NCBI GenBank assembly: GCA_020348765.1
Contig: CP070753.1
Location: 1,438,228-1,448,641, forward strand
DNA length: 10,414 nt
Source of the DNA: Burkholderiales bacterium
Lineage (GTDB): Bacteria > Pseudomonadota > Gammaproteobacteria > Burkholderiales > Burkholderiaceae_E
Direction of reading: 5' to 3'
The notes under the pieces are model-generated. The model was not told the origin of the DNA. It saw only the letters and a program-made list of their open reading frames with translations, and did no database searches. The position numbers and the translations under genes were made by a program. Positions 1 to 6,700 of the stretch are shown here, one piece after another. How positions within the stretch are numbered: the first letter of the stretch is position 1; each line of letters opens with the position of its first letter.

Positions 1-107
1 AGCCGCACCAGCGCCTGGGTTCCGGTCAGGTACACGGCACCGGTTCCGGCCTCGTACTTGTCGTCGAGCGTGACTTCGCGAAGTCCGCCCGAAGTCGGAA
101 GATTCAT
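1..107 (-). CDS. Indolepyruvate ferredoxin oxidoreductase, N-terminal fragment
   Basis: Only the first 35 codons lie in the window; the gene runs off the left edge. The peptide begins MNLPTSGGLREVTLDDKY and continues to VYLTGTQALVR. This is the characteristic start of the long fused indolepyruvate ferredoxin oxidoreductases, which join the thiamine-diphosphate and ferredoxin-oxidoreductase parts in one chain of about 1150 residues. Family knowledge: the enzyme oxidatively decarboxylates arylpyruvates from aromatic amino acids to aryl-acetyl-CoA, passing electrons to ferredoxin, in the cytoplasm. The start ATG (107-105) overlaps the stop TGA of the upstream gene (106-104) as ATGA, which suggests translational coupling. 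An AGGAG at 120-116 sits 8 bases upstream of the ATG. Identification rests on a short but distinctive N-terminus. Confidence 0.8.
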   Translation of the reverse strand, partial: MNLPTSGGLREVTLDDKYEAGTGAVYLTGTQALVR

Positions 108-895
108 CCCTCGTTCTCCTCGATCCTGCCCCCCAGCCCGAGCGCACCTTCCCTCAGCAGCCGGTACGGATCGGCGAGCGCGTCGATCGCGCCCTTGACG
201 CCCAGCTCGATGTGACGGCGCTGGCCGCCCTCGCCCATCGACGGCAGGCTGAACGCGCGCACCGCGGGGAAGCGCCGCTCGACCTCTTCCATCAGGGGCG
301 TGACCGCCGACTCGGGCAGCTCGTACACCAGCATCGACCGCTCGGACTGCGCCTCGCTGTGATGCAGATCCCCGTATTGTGTATCCAGGACCCACTCGAT
401 CATCGGCCATGCCATCACCGGGAATCCGGGTACGAACCAGTGCCCACGGATCGCGAAACCCGGAATCCGGTTGAACGCATTGGGAATGATTCGCGCGCCG
501 GCCGGGAACTCGCCCATGCGAAGTCGCTGCCGGTTCTCCGGGTGGCTCATGTCGGCCGTGCCGCGCCCTTCGCGCGCCATTTCGGCAGTGCGCTGCGCGA
601 TCAGCTCGGCGGCCTGCGGGTGCAGCGCCAGTTCGACGCCCAGCGCCTCGCCCGCGGCCTGCCGCGTGTGGTCGTCGGGCGTGGCACCGATCCCGCCGCA
701 GCAGAACACGATGTCGTCGCCTGCGAACGTGCGGCTCAACGCATCGACCAGGCGCCGGCGGTCGTCGCCCAGGTACTGCGCCCAGCCGAGCTGCAGGCCC
801 CGCGCCGCGAGCAGTTCGACGACCTTGCCGAAATGCTTGTCCTGGCGCTTGCCCGAGAGGATCTCGTCACCGACGATGATCAGACCGAATGGCAT
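104..895 (-). CDS. MoaB/CinA-type molybdopterin-binding domain protein, stand-alone
   Basis: This 263-residue protein carries a MoCF_biosynth (MoaB/Mog-like) domain at about residues 1-170. It opens with MPFGLIIVGDEILSG and has the family's glycine/aspartate motif as GGIGATPDDHT at residues 67-77. It resembles the N-terminal half of CinA (COG1058) but is too short for the CinA C-terminal NMN-deamidase domain. It should therefore not be called CinA or given deamidase activity; the real substrate of these short forms is unclear. The reading frame is open upstream to 988, but the extra 31 residues look like translated GC-rich DNA. The family start matches ATG 895, which has GGAG at 905-902 six bases upstream. 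It lies 122 bases downstream of the EI24 gene, probably in the same transcript, and overlaps the indolepyruvate oxidoreductase start by 4 bases. Confidence 0.88.
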   Translation of the reverse strand: MPFGLIIVGDEILSGKRQDKHFGKVVELLAARGLQLGWAQYLGDDRRRLVDALSRTFAGDDIVFCCGGIGATPDDHTRQAAGEALGVELALHPQAAELIAQRTAEMAREGRGTADMSHPENRQRLRMGEFPAGARIIPNAFNRIPGFAIRGHWFVPGFPVMAWPMIEWVLDTQYGDLHHSEAQSERSMLVYELPESAVTPLMEEVERRFPAVRAFSLPSMGEGGQRRHIELGVKGAIDALADPYRLLREGALGLGGRIEENEG

Positions 896-901
896 CGAAG
901 G

Positions 902-905
902 CTCC
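902..905 (-). promoter_or_regulatory. Shine-Dalgarno deciding the molybdopterin-binding gene start
   Basis: GGAG on the minus strand lies 6 bases before ATG 895. Together with the family-typical N-terminus, it selects this ATG over the in-frame upstream start at 988. Confidence 0.6.
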
Positions 906-1017
906 ACGCAGGCGGCCCCGAAGCCACCACACGACGACCGTGGCCGCCGGCGCGAGCCGGCGTCCGGCACCGACGCGGCCGCGGCCATCGGCTGCGATCG
1001 CGTCGCTCAGCCGCCGA

Positions 1018-1755
1018 TCATAAAGCAGGCCGCCTGGAATCCCTCAGGGCCTGCAGGGCGAAGTGGCCGAACGCGAGCGCCGAGAACACCGGCGCGATCA
1101 GCATGAACGGCGGAAAGAAGTTCAGCGCCGACACCACGAGCGCCAGTACGAAGAAGCGACCTCGATGTGCGGCGATCAACGCCTCGCGCTCCTCGGGCCT
1201 CGCATGCTCGAGCAGGGCATCGATGCGCATCACGCGCGCAGTCAGCCAGCTCCACCACAGCCACGGCAACACGAGCGCGAGCGGCGGGATCAGCCACAGC
1301 GGCAGCGTGAGCAGGTACCCGAGCGCAAACAGCACGATGCTGGTCAGCCCGTTCCAGAGGCTCGTGCCCAACCCCAGGCTGCCACTGGCAGCGACGTCCG
1401 CGTAATCGCGTGCCCCGAGGTGGCGCATGACGATCGGCATCGCGATCACCGCGACCAGCACCACGCCGCTGGCCACCATCAGGGGCACCAGCACCAGCAG
1501 CGCGATCAGAACCGGCAGCGTCTCGCCCAGCGCCGGCAGGCCGGAACCGGTCAGCCAGCTCAGGCCACTGGCGATCCAGCCGTCGCCCTCGAACAGCGCC
1601 GCGTGCAGCCATGCCAGCACCGGATCCCAGAACAGCCAGGCGGTCAGCAGCCACAGCAGGACCGCGGCCAAGAACGGGACGACCAGCAATGCCAGCATCG
1701 GGCGGCTGAACTGGCTTCTGGCGGCGCGTGCCAGCGCCTGCGGGACCTGCTGCAC
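1018..1755 (-). CDS. EI24 domain-containing (CysZ-like) integral membrane protein
   Basis: This is a 245-residue, very hydrophobic inner-membrane protein. Membrane stretches are visible at about residues 20-43, 80-110, 136-171 (long enough for two passes or a hairpin) and 200-234. The proline-aromatic segments (LPLWLIPPLALVLPWLWW, ALNFFPPFM) and overall plan match EI24/CysZ-family proteins. CysZ itself is a sulfate transporter in enterics, but no cysteine-biosynthesis gene is visible here, so sulfate transport is not claimed. The start is GTG 1755. An in-frame TGA lies two codons upstream (1761-1759), making GTG the first possible start, and it gives the family-typical N-terminus QQVPQALARAARSQFSRPM. 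No Shine-Dalgarno is seen. ATG 1698 (residue 20) is an alternative but would cut into the first membrane segment. It is the first gene of a leftward set. Confidence 0.85.
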   Translation of the reverse strand: MQQVPQALARAARSQFSRPMLALLVVPFLAAVLLWLLTAWLFWDPVLAWLHAALFEGDGWIASGLSWLTGSGLPALGETLPVLIALLVLVPLMVASGVVLVAVIAMPIVMRHLGARDYADVAASGSLGLGTSLWNGLTSIVLFALGYLLTLPLWLIPPLALVLPWLWWSWLTARVMRIDALLEHARPEEREALIAAHRGRFFVLALVVSALNFFPPFMLIAPVFSALAFGHFALQALRDSRRPAL

Positions 1756-1758
1756 GGC

Positions 1759-1953
1759 TCAGACGCGCCGCTCGGGCAGGCGCCGCATGCCGAGATCGCC
1801 ACCGAGCGTCCGGCCCTCGTGGCCGTCGCAGATGCCTTGATGCCGACGGTGAGACGGGAGCGACCTCAGTCGCGGCACGAAGAGGTTCCTGGCGAGGGCG
1901 GGCATCCGGTTCCTGGCGAGGGCGCGCATCCGGTTCATGGCGAGGGCGTGCAT
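1759..1953 (-). other. Small ORF of doubtful coding status directly upstream of the EI24 gene
   Basis: A 64-codon minus-strand ORF ends in TGA at 1761-1759, in the same frame as the EI24 GTG at 1755, with a single GCC codon between. Its first 23 residues are a translation of the 24-bp tandem repeat (MHALAMNRMRALARNRMPAL). The next part reads through the REP-like hairpin. Only the last 30 or so residues, ending LGGDLGMRRLPERRV, look neutral. I recognise no family. It is more likely translated repeat DNA, or the decayed end of something, than a working gene. If it were translated, termination here could feed the SD-less GTG of the EI24 gene. Confidence 0.15.
1853..1880. repeat. REP-like short palindrome
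   Basis: A perfect hairpin, GCGAC-CTCA-GTCGC at 1860-1873, sits in the context ACGGGAGCGACCTCAGTCGC. It resembles the dispersed GGGAGCGAC...GTCGCG-type repetitive extragenic palindromes I associate with Xanthomonadales genomes; these are usually intergenic and tied to RAYT transposases. Only one copy is visible here, so membership of a repeat family is inference. Confidence 0.4.
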
Positions 1954-1955
1954 CC
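1884..1955. repeat. 24-bp tandem repeat, three copies
   Basis: Three 24-bp units lie at 1884-1907, 1908-1931 and 1932-1955, each of the form GGTTCNTGGCGAGGGCG-N-GCATCC. They differ at only a few positions. The period is a multiple of three, so the minus-strand frame repeats an eight-residue unit (RMPALARN-like). The tract starts 10 bases after the REP-like palindrome. Confidence 0.9.
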
Positions 1956-2076
1956 GGAAACTCCTGCGGCACGGCCGCGGCCGCGGCAGTCCCGGTCGCG
2001 CCGCACGGCCGCCGCGTCCGGCAGCGAAGACCCGTGGCGCAGCGCCCGCAACGGCGTCGCCCCGGATCAGCGCGCC

Positions 2077-2112
2077 AATTTACCCGAACCGGGTCCGGAT
2101 TTCCTATCCTAG
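2077..2112. promoter_or_regulatory. AT-richer patch, possible promoter region
   Basis: In an otherwise GC-rich stretch, AATTTACC and TTTCCTATCCTAG stand out. TATCCT at 2105-2110 on the plus strand and TAGGAT at 2111-2106 on the minus strand each match 4 of 6 bases of a sigma70 -10 box. No convincing -35 box is found at 16-18 bases on either strand. It is the best promoter candidate between the divergent genes, but weak. Confidence 0.2.
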
Positions 2113-2160
2113 TCGAGTACGAAGCGGCCGGCCGCGAACTCGGGGTCGGCGGTCGAGGCG

Positions 2161-2220
2161 CCGGCCGCGGCGACACCGGCCGCGGCGACACCGGCCGTGG
2201 CGACGCCGGCCGCGCCGAGG
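2161..2220. repeat. 15-bp tandem repeat, four copies
   Basis: Four consecutive units start at 2161, 2176, 2191 and 2206. The first two are identical (CCGGCCGCGGCGACA), the third differs at two positions and the fourth is diverged. On the minus strand the tract encodes an Ala/Gly/Val repeat; on the plus strand, in the frame of the downstream gene, it encodes Arg/Pro/His. Neither looks like real protein. Confidence 0.85.
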
Positions 2221-2266
2221 TGCGCGCCGTGTCCCGATGGCCCCGCGAGCGGCCACGTGCCGTCTA

Positions 2267-2292
2267 CCCGAGGAGCAAGCCCGAGGAGCAAG
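2267..2292 (+). repeat. 13-bp tandem duplication carrying a Shine-Dalgarno
   Basis: CCCGAGGAGCAAG occurs twice in perfect tandem (2267-2279 and 2280-2292), followed by a further CCC. Each copy contains GAGGAG. The second copy (2283-2288) lies 8 bases before the GTG at 2297, an ideal spacing, and supports that start for the cDPGS-family gene. The first copy has no start codon at a useful distance. Confidence 0.8.
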
Positions 2293-2296
2293 CCCA

Positions 2297-3748
2297 GTGC
2301 CCGGATCGATCCCCACCCGCCGAAGCGGCACCGCGCCAGCAGCGCGCTCGGCCCGGCGCGCACCCCGAGCGCGCCGTCCGGTGCGCGTCCTGATCATGGG
2401 CGCCGCCGGACGCGACTTTCACAACTTCAACGTCGTGTTCCGCGACGACCCGAGCTGCCGCGTTCTGGCATTCACCGCGGCGCAGATCCCGGACATCGCC
2501 GGACGACGCTATCCGGCGTCGCTGGCCGGCGCCCTGTACCCGGACGGTGTGCCGATCCGGCCCGAGTCCGAGCTGACCCGACTGATCCGCGAGCAGCGCA
2601 TCGACTGGGTCTACCTGTGCTACAGCGACCTGTCGCACGAACAGGTGATGCACCAGGCATCGCGCGTGCTCGCCGCGGGCGCGAACTTCGGCCTGCTCGG
2701 ACCCGATGCCACCATGCTGGACGCACGGCTGCCGGTGATCTCGGTGTGCGCGGTGCGCACCGGAGCCGGCAAGAGCGCCCTCGCCCGGCACATCGTGCGC
2801 ACGATGCTCGATCGAGGCCACCGCGTGGCCGCCGTGCGCCACCCGATGCCCTACGGCGAACTCGAGCGACAGGCGTCGCAGCGGTTCTCGAGCCGAGCCG
2901 ACCTGGACGCCGCCGGCGCCACGATCGAGGAGCGCGAGGAATACGAGCCCTATCTCGAGATCGGCGCGACCGTGTTCGCCGGCGTCGACACCGCGAAGGT
3001 CGTCGCACGCGCGCGACGCCAGGCCGACCTTCTGGTCTGGGACGGCGGCAACAACGACTTCCCGTTCCTTCGCCCCGATCTGCACATCGTGATGCTCGAT
3101 GCGCACCGGCCGGGCCACGAGCTTGCCTACCACCCGGGCGAGACCAATCTGCGCATGGCCGACGTGCTGGTGGTCAGCAAGGTCGACAGCGCCCCGCCCG
3201 AGAGCGTGCGCGCGGTCCTGGACAACGTGCGTCGCGTGCGACCCGACGTTCCGGTGCTGCGGGCTCGGCTCCGGATCACGGTGCAGCAGCCGCGCCGGAT
3301 CCGCGGCAAACGCGTCCTGATCGTCGGCGACGGACCCACGCTGACCCACGGCGGCCTGGGTACCGGAGCCGGCAGCATCGCGGCGCATCGCCACCGAGCA
3401 GGCGAACTGGTCGACGCCCGACCATTCGCGGTGGGGTCGATCGCGGCCACGTTCGAGGCCTATCCGCATCTGCGCCTGGAGATTCCGGCCATGGGATACA
3501 GCGCGGAGCAGATCCGCGAGCTCGAGCAGACCCTGAACCGGGCGCCGGCCGACCTGGTGCTCGATGCGACGCCGGTCGATCTGTCCCGGCTGATCGCGGT
3601 CAACAAGCCGGTGCTGAGCGTGTCCTATGCGTTCTTCGAGCCGGCCGGCCGGCTGGCGCCGATCCTGGAGGACTTCGGCCGGCGCCACCTCGGATCAGCC
3701 GCTCATCGCTTCCCAGGCCCGCCTGAGCCGCTTGACGGACACCGGTGA
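2297..3748 (+). CDS. Cyclic 2,3-diphosphoglycerate synthetase-family P-loop protein (COG2403)
   Basis: With start GTG 2297 the protein has 483 residues. The family core begins at about residue 29 with VRVLIMGAAGRDFHNFN, the hallmark start of the cyclic 2,3-diphosphoglycerate synthetase / COG2403 'predicted GTPase' family. It continues with FTAAQIPDIAGRRYPASLAG (59-78), a YSDLSHEQVMHQASRVLAAG stretch (109-128), the P-loop RTGAGKS (154-160), WDGGNNDFPF (248-257) and a guanine-site-like SKVD (294-297). In the archaeal enzyme the product is cyclic 2,3-diphosphoglycerate, an ATP-driven ring closure. What bacterial members make is not settled, so no reaction is asserted. Start choice: GTG 2297 has GAGGAG at 8 bases, while GTG 2381 has no Shine-Dalgarno but coincides with the family start. 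The 28 residues between are Arg/Pro/Ala-rich with less GC-biased third codon positions, so 2381 (455 residues) remains possible. Homology fades near FGRRH; the last codons overlap hrpA. There is no co-directional neighbour. Confidence 0.85.
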   Translation: MPGSIPTRRSGTAPAARSARRAPRARRPVRVLIMGAAGRDFHNFNVVFRDDPSCRVLAFTAAQIPDIAGRRYPASLAGALYPDGVPIRPESELTRLIREQRIDWVYLCYSDLSHEQVMHQASRVLAAGANFGLLGPDATMLDARLPVISVCAVRTGAGKSALARHIVRTMLDRGHRVAAVRHPMPYGELERQASQRFSSRADLDAAGATIEEREEYEPYLEIGATVFAGVDTAKVVARARRQADLLVWDGGNNDFPFLRPDLHIVMLDAHRPGHELAYHPGETNLRMADVLVVSKVDSAPPESVRAVLDNVRRVRPDVPVLRARLRITVQQPRRIRGKRVLIVGDGPTLTHGGLGTGAGSIAAHRHRAGELVDARPFAVGSIAATFEAYPHLRLEIPAMGYSAEQIRELEQTLNRAPADLVLDATPVDLSRLIAVNKPVLSVSYAFFEPAGRLAPILEDFGRRHLGSAAHRFPGPPEPLDGHR

Positions 3749-6700
3749 CGGCGTGCGCAACTGCTGCGCGAACAGAGACACCCTGAGCTCCTGAATCAGC
3801 CATCGGAACTCGTCCAGTCGCGCGTCCGTGCGCCCCTTGCGCGCGGCCCGCGCCCGCCGGTAGTTCTGGACCAGAGGCGCGATCTGCGCCATTCGCTCGC
3901 GATCGCCGCCTGCGTCGACACGAAGCCGCTCCAGGCGCTGCACGATCGCCTTCAGATAACGCGGATAGTGCTGCAGCTGCGCGTGCGGTGTCTCGACCAG
4001 AAAGCGGCCCGCGGTCAGATCGTGCAGTTGCGCTTCGACGTCCGCGACCACATCCGGAAAGCCCTTGGCCTGCGCCAGCCGGGCGACGACCGCGGCATGC
4101 TGTTCCAGGATCTGGGCCGTCAGGCGCGCGAACTCCTGGCCGATCAGACTGACGCGCGTGCGCGCCTCGGCCAGGCGCGCCGCAAAGGACTCGGCGTCGG
4201 TGGGCAACGGTTCGGCCATGCAGGCGCGCTCGAGGGCGCCTTCGACCAGTTGCTCGCGCAGTGCATCGCCGCCGCCGAACGGCGCGAAACGCACGCCCAG
4301 GCGCGTGAAGTCGGGAATGCTGCGCTCGAAATGACGCAGCGGTTCGCGCAGCGTCAGCGCGAACAGCCGCCGCAAGCCGGCCCGGTGCGCCCGTGCGGCC
4401 GCCTCGGGTTCGTCGAACACCGTCAGCTCGACCGCGTCGCCGCGATCGAGCAGCGCCGGGAACCCGAGCAACAGGGTCCCGCGGCCGTCGGGTTCGACCC
4501 GGCGCAGTTCCATGATCTCGGGCAGCGGCCCGAAGCTCCATGACGTGGCTCGCTGGCCGGCGGCGCGCACCGGCGCAGCATCCTTCGACGCGTCCACCGG
4601 CGCGCGGTCGCCGCCGGCGATGCCCGCCGCGTGCCCGCCGACCGCGGGCGAAGTGGCCGAAGTGGCCGAAGTGGCCGAAGTGGCCGGAGTGGCCGGAGTC
4701 GGCGGAGTTGCCGCGTGCGCCAGCGCGCGGAACTGGCGGCGCGCTTCGTCGCCGTGACGCGCGCGCAGTTGCGCCAGGTTGCGGCCGGCGTCGATCTCGC
4801 GCCCGTGCTCATCGACGAGCACGAAGCGCAGCAGCAGGTGCGGTGCCACCGCGTCGGTCCTGAAGTCGACCGGCTGGATCGGCAGGTGCACACGCTCTCG
4901 GACGTATTGCGCGAGCACGTCGAGCAAGGGCCGCGCCCCGCGCCACTGGAGCTCGTCGGCGCGCGCCAGGAAGTCGCGCGCGAAGTCCACGAGTGGCTGG
5001 CAGCGGTGGCGAGCCTTCTGCGGCAACGACTTCAGCAGCGCCACGACGCGGTCGCGCAGCAGTCCGGGCACGGCCCAGTCGCACCGGTACTCGTCGACCT
5101 GGTTGAGCCGATGCAGCGGCACTTCGAGCGAGGCGCCGTCGGCCGCGTGCCCGGGCTCGAAACGGTAGGCAATGCGGTACTCGGCGCCGTGCATCCGCAG
5201 ACGGTGCGGATACTGCTCGCCGGTGGTCCCGCTCAGCTCGCGCCGCAACAGGGTCTCGCGTTCCAGGAACAGCAGCCGGGGCTGGCTGCGCACCGCCTCG
5301 CGGTACCATGCCTCGAAGGCGGCGCCGGTCACGATGCCGGCCGGAATTTCGCGATCGTAGAAGTCGAACAGCGTCTGGTCGTCGACCAGCAGGTCGCGCC
5401 GCCGCGTGCGTTGCTCGAGCGCCTCGATGTCGGCCACCAGCCGCCGGTTGTGTGCGAAGAACGGCAGTCGCGTCTCCCAGTCGCCCTCGACCAGCGCGTG
5501 GCGTATCAGAAGCTCGCGCCCGAGCTCAGGATCGCGCGGTCCGAAGTGCACCCGCCGCTGTGCATACAGGGTCAGTCCGTACAGGGTGCCCCGCTCGAAG
5601 GCCACGACCTGGGCCGGGCGCTTCTCCCAATGGGCATCGGACCAGAAACGCTTCAGCAGGTGCGGGGCCGCGCGCTCGATCCAACCCGACTCGACGCGGG
5701 CCACGCTGCGCGCGAACAGGCGCTGGGTCTCGACCAGCTCCGCAGCCATCAGCCACTTCAGCCCGCGCCGGGCCACGCCCGATCCCGGGTGCAACCAGAA
5801 TCGCACCGCGTGCGTCCCGAGGAAGTGGTCACCGTCGCTGGCGCGCGTGCCCAGGTTGCCGAGCAACCCGGTCAGAAGCGCGCAGTGCAGGCGCCGGTAG
5901 TCCTCGCGCGAGATCGGCACCATGGCCTGCGACGGCATGGCCTCGGCCTGCGCTTGGGCACCGATCGCAGCCCCGGCTCCGGGCAAGCCAACGGCCCGCG
6001 ACGCGGCCCGCTGTGCCGCGACCGTGGCCCGGGTCCGGGTGTGCGTTTGCCCCGACGCGGCCGCTGGAGCCGGCTCGGCCTTCCAGCCCAGCTCGGCCGC
6101 AGCCTCGGCGAGTTGGGCATGCACGTCGGCCCACTCGCGCAGCCGCCGCGGCGACAGGAACTCGCGCTTCAGACGCTCCTGCTGTGCCCGGCGTGATCCG
6201 CCCTCGGCCCGAACCTGTCGCTTCCAGTAGTCCCACAGCCTCAACGTCGCGACGAAGTCCGAGCGCTCGTCGGCGAACCGTGCATGGGCCCGATCGGCCG
6301 CCTGCCGCGCCTCGAGCGGTCGCTCGCGCGGGTCCTGCACGGCCAGCGCACTGGCCACGACCAGCACGTCGCGCAGACAGCCGCCGTCGTGGCCCGCCAG
6401 CAGCATTCTCCCGACCCGCGGGTCGACCGGCAGGCGCGCGAGCTTGCGGCCAACCGCGGTCAGCGCGCGCTGTTCGTCGATCGCGTTCAGTTCGCGCAGC
6501 AGCTCGTAGCCGTCGACGATTGCACGCCGCGGCGGCGCGTCGACGAACGGGAACCGGTCGATGTCGGTCAGCCGCAGCGCCTTCATGCGCAGGATGACGG
6601 CGGCCAGCGACGAGCGCAGCACTTCAGGATCGGTGAACCGGGGCCTGCGTTCGAAGTCGGCCTCGTCGTAGAGCCGGATGCACACGCCGTCGGCAACCCG

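Larger units (their letters stand above)
1756..2296. other. Divergent intergenic region rich in short repeats, no recognisable gene
   Basis: This 541-bp stretch separates the leftward EI24 gene from the rightward cDPGS-family gene. Frames stay open on both strands because of GC content, but the translations are Arg/Ala/Pro-rich with no family resemblance. It holds the REP-like hairpin at 1860-1873, tandem repeats at 1884-1955, 2161-2220 and 2267-2292, and one AT-richer patch near 2077-2112. Promoters for both flanking genes should lie here, but none can be fixed with confidence. Confidence 0.6.

Noticed and set aside
212..1405. Long plus-strand open frames opposite the molybdopterin-binding and EI24 genes.
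   Set aside because: They are antisense reflections of GC-rich coding genes, with Arg/Ala-rich low-information translations and no family features.
1007..2191. 394-codon minus-strand frame covering the EI24 gene and its upstream region.
   Set aside because: It overlaps a clear membrane-protein gene in another frame and translates to Arg/Pro/Ala-rich sequence including the tandem repeats; GC-driven open frame.
1884..2220. CRISPR-like array from the tandem repeats.
   Set aside because: Units are directly adjacent with no spacers and no cas genes are nearby; they are plain tandem repeats.
2109..2363. Minus-strand ORF across the 15-bp repeats ending in PEFAAGRFVLD.
   Set aside because: Its body is the repeat translated as Ala/Gly/Val and it lies opposite the 5' end of the cDPGS-family gene; no recognisable domain or Shine-Dalgarno.
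4631..6196. 521-codon plus-strand frame opposite hrpA.
   Set aside because: Antisense to conserved HrpA sequence; composition is that of a shadow frame.
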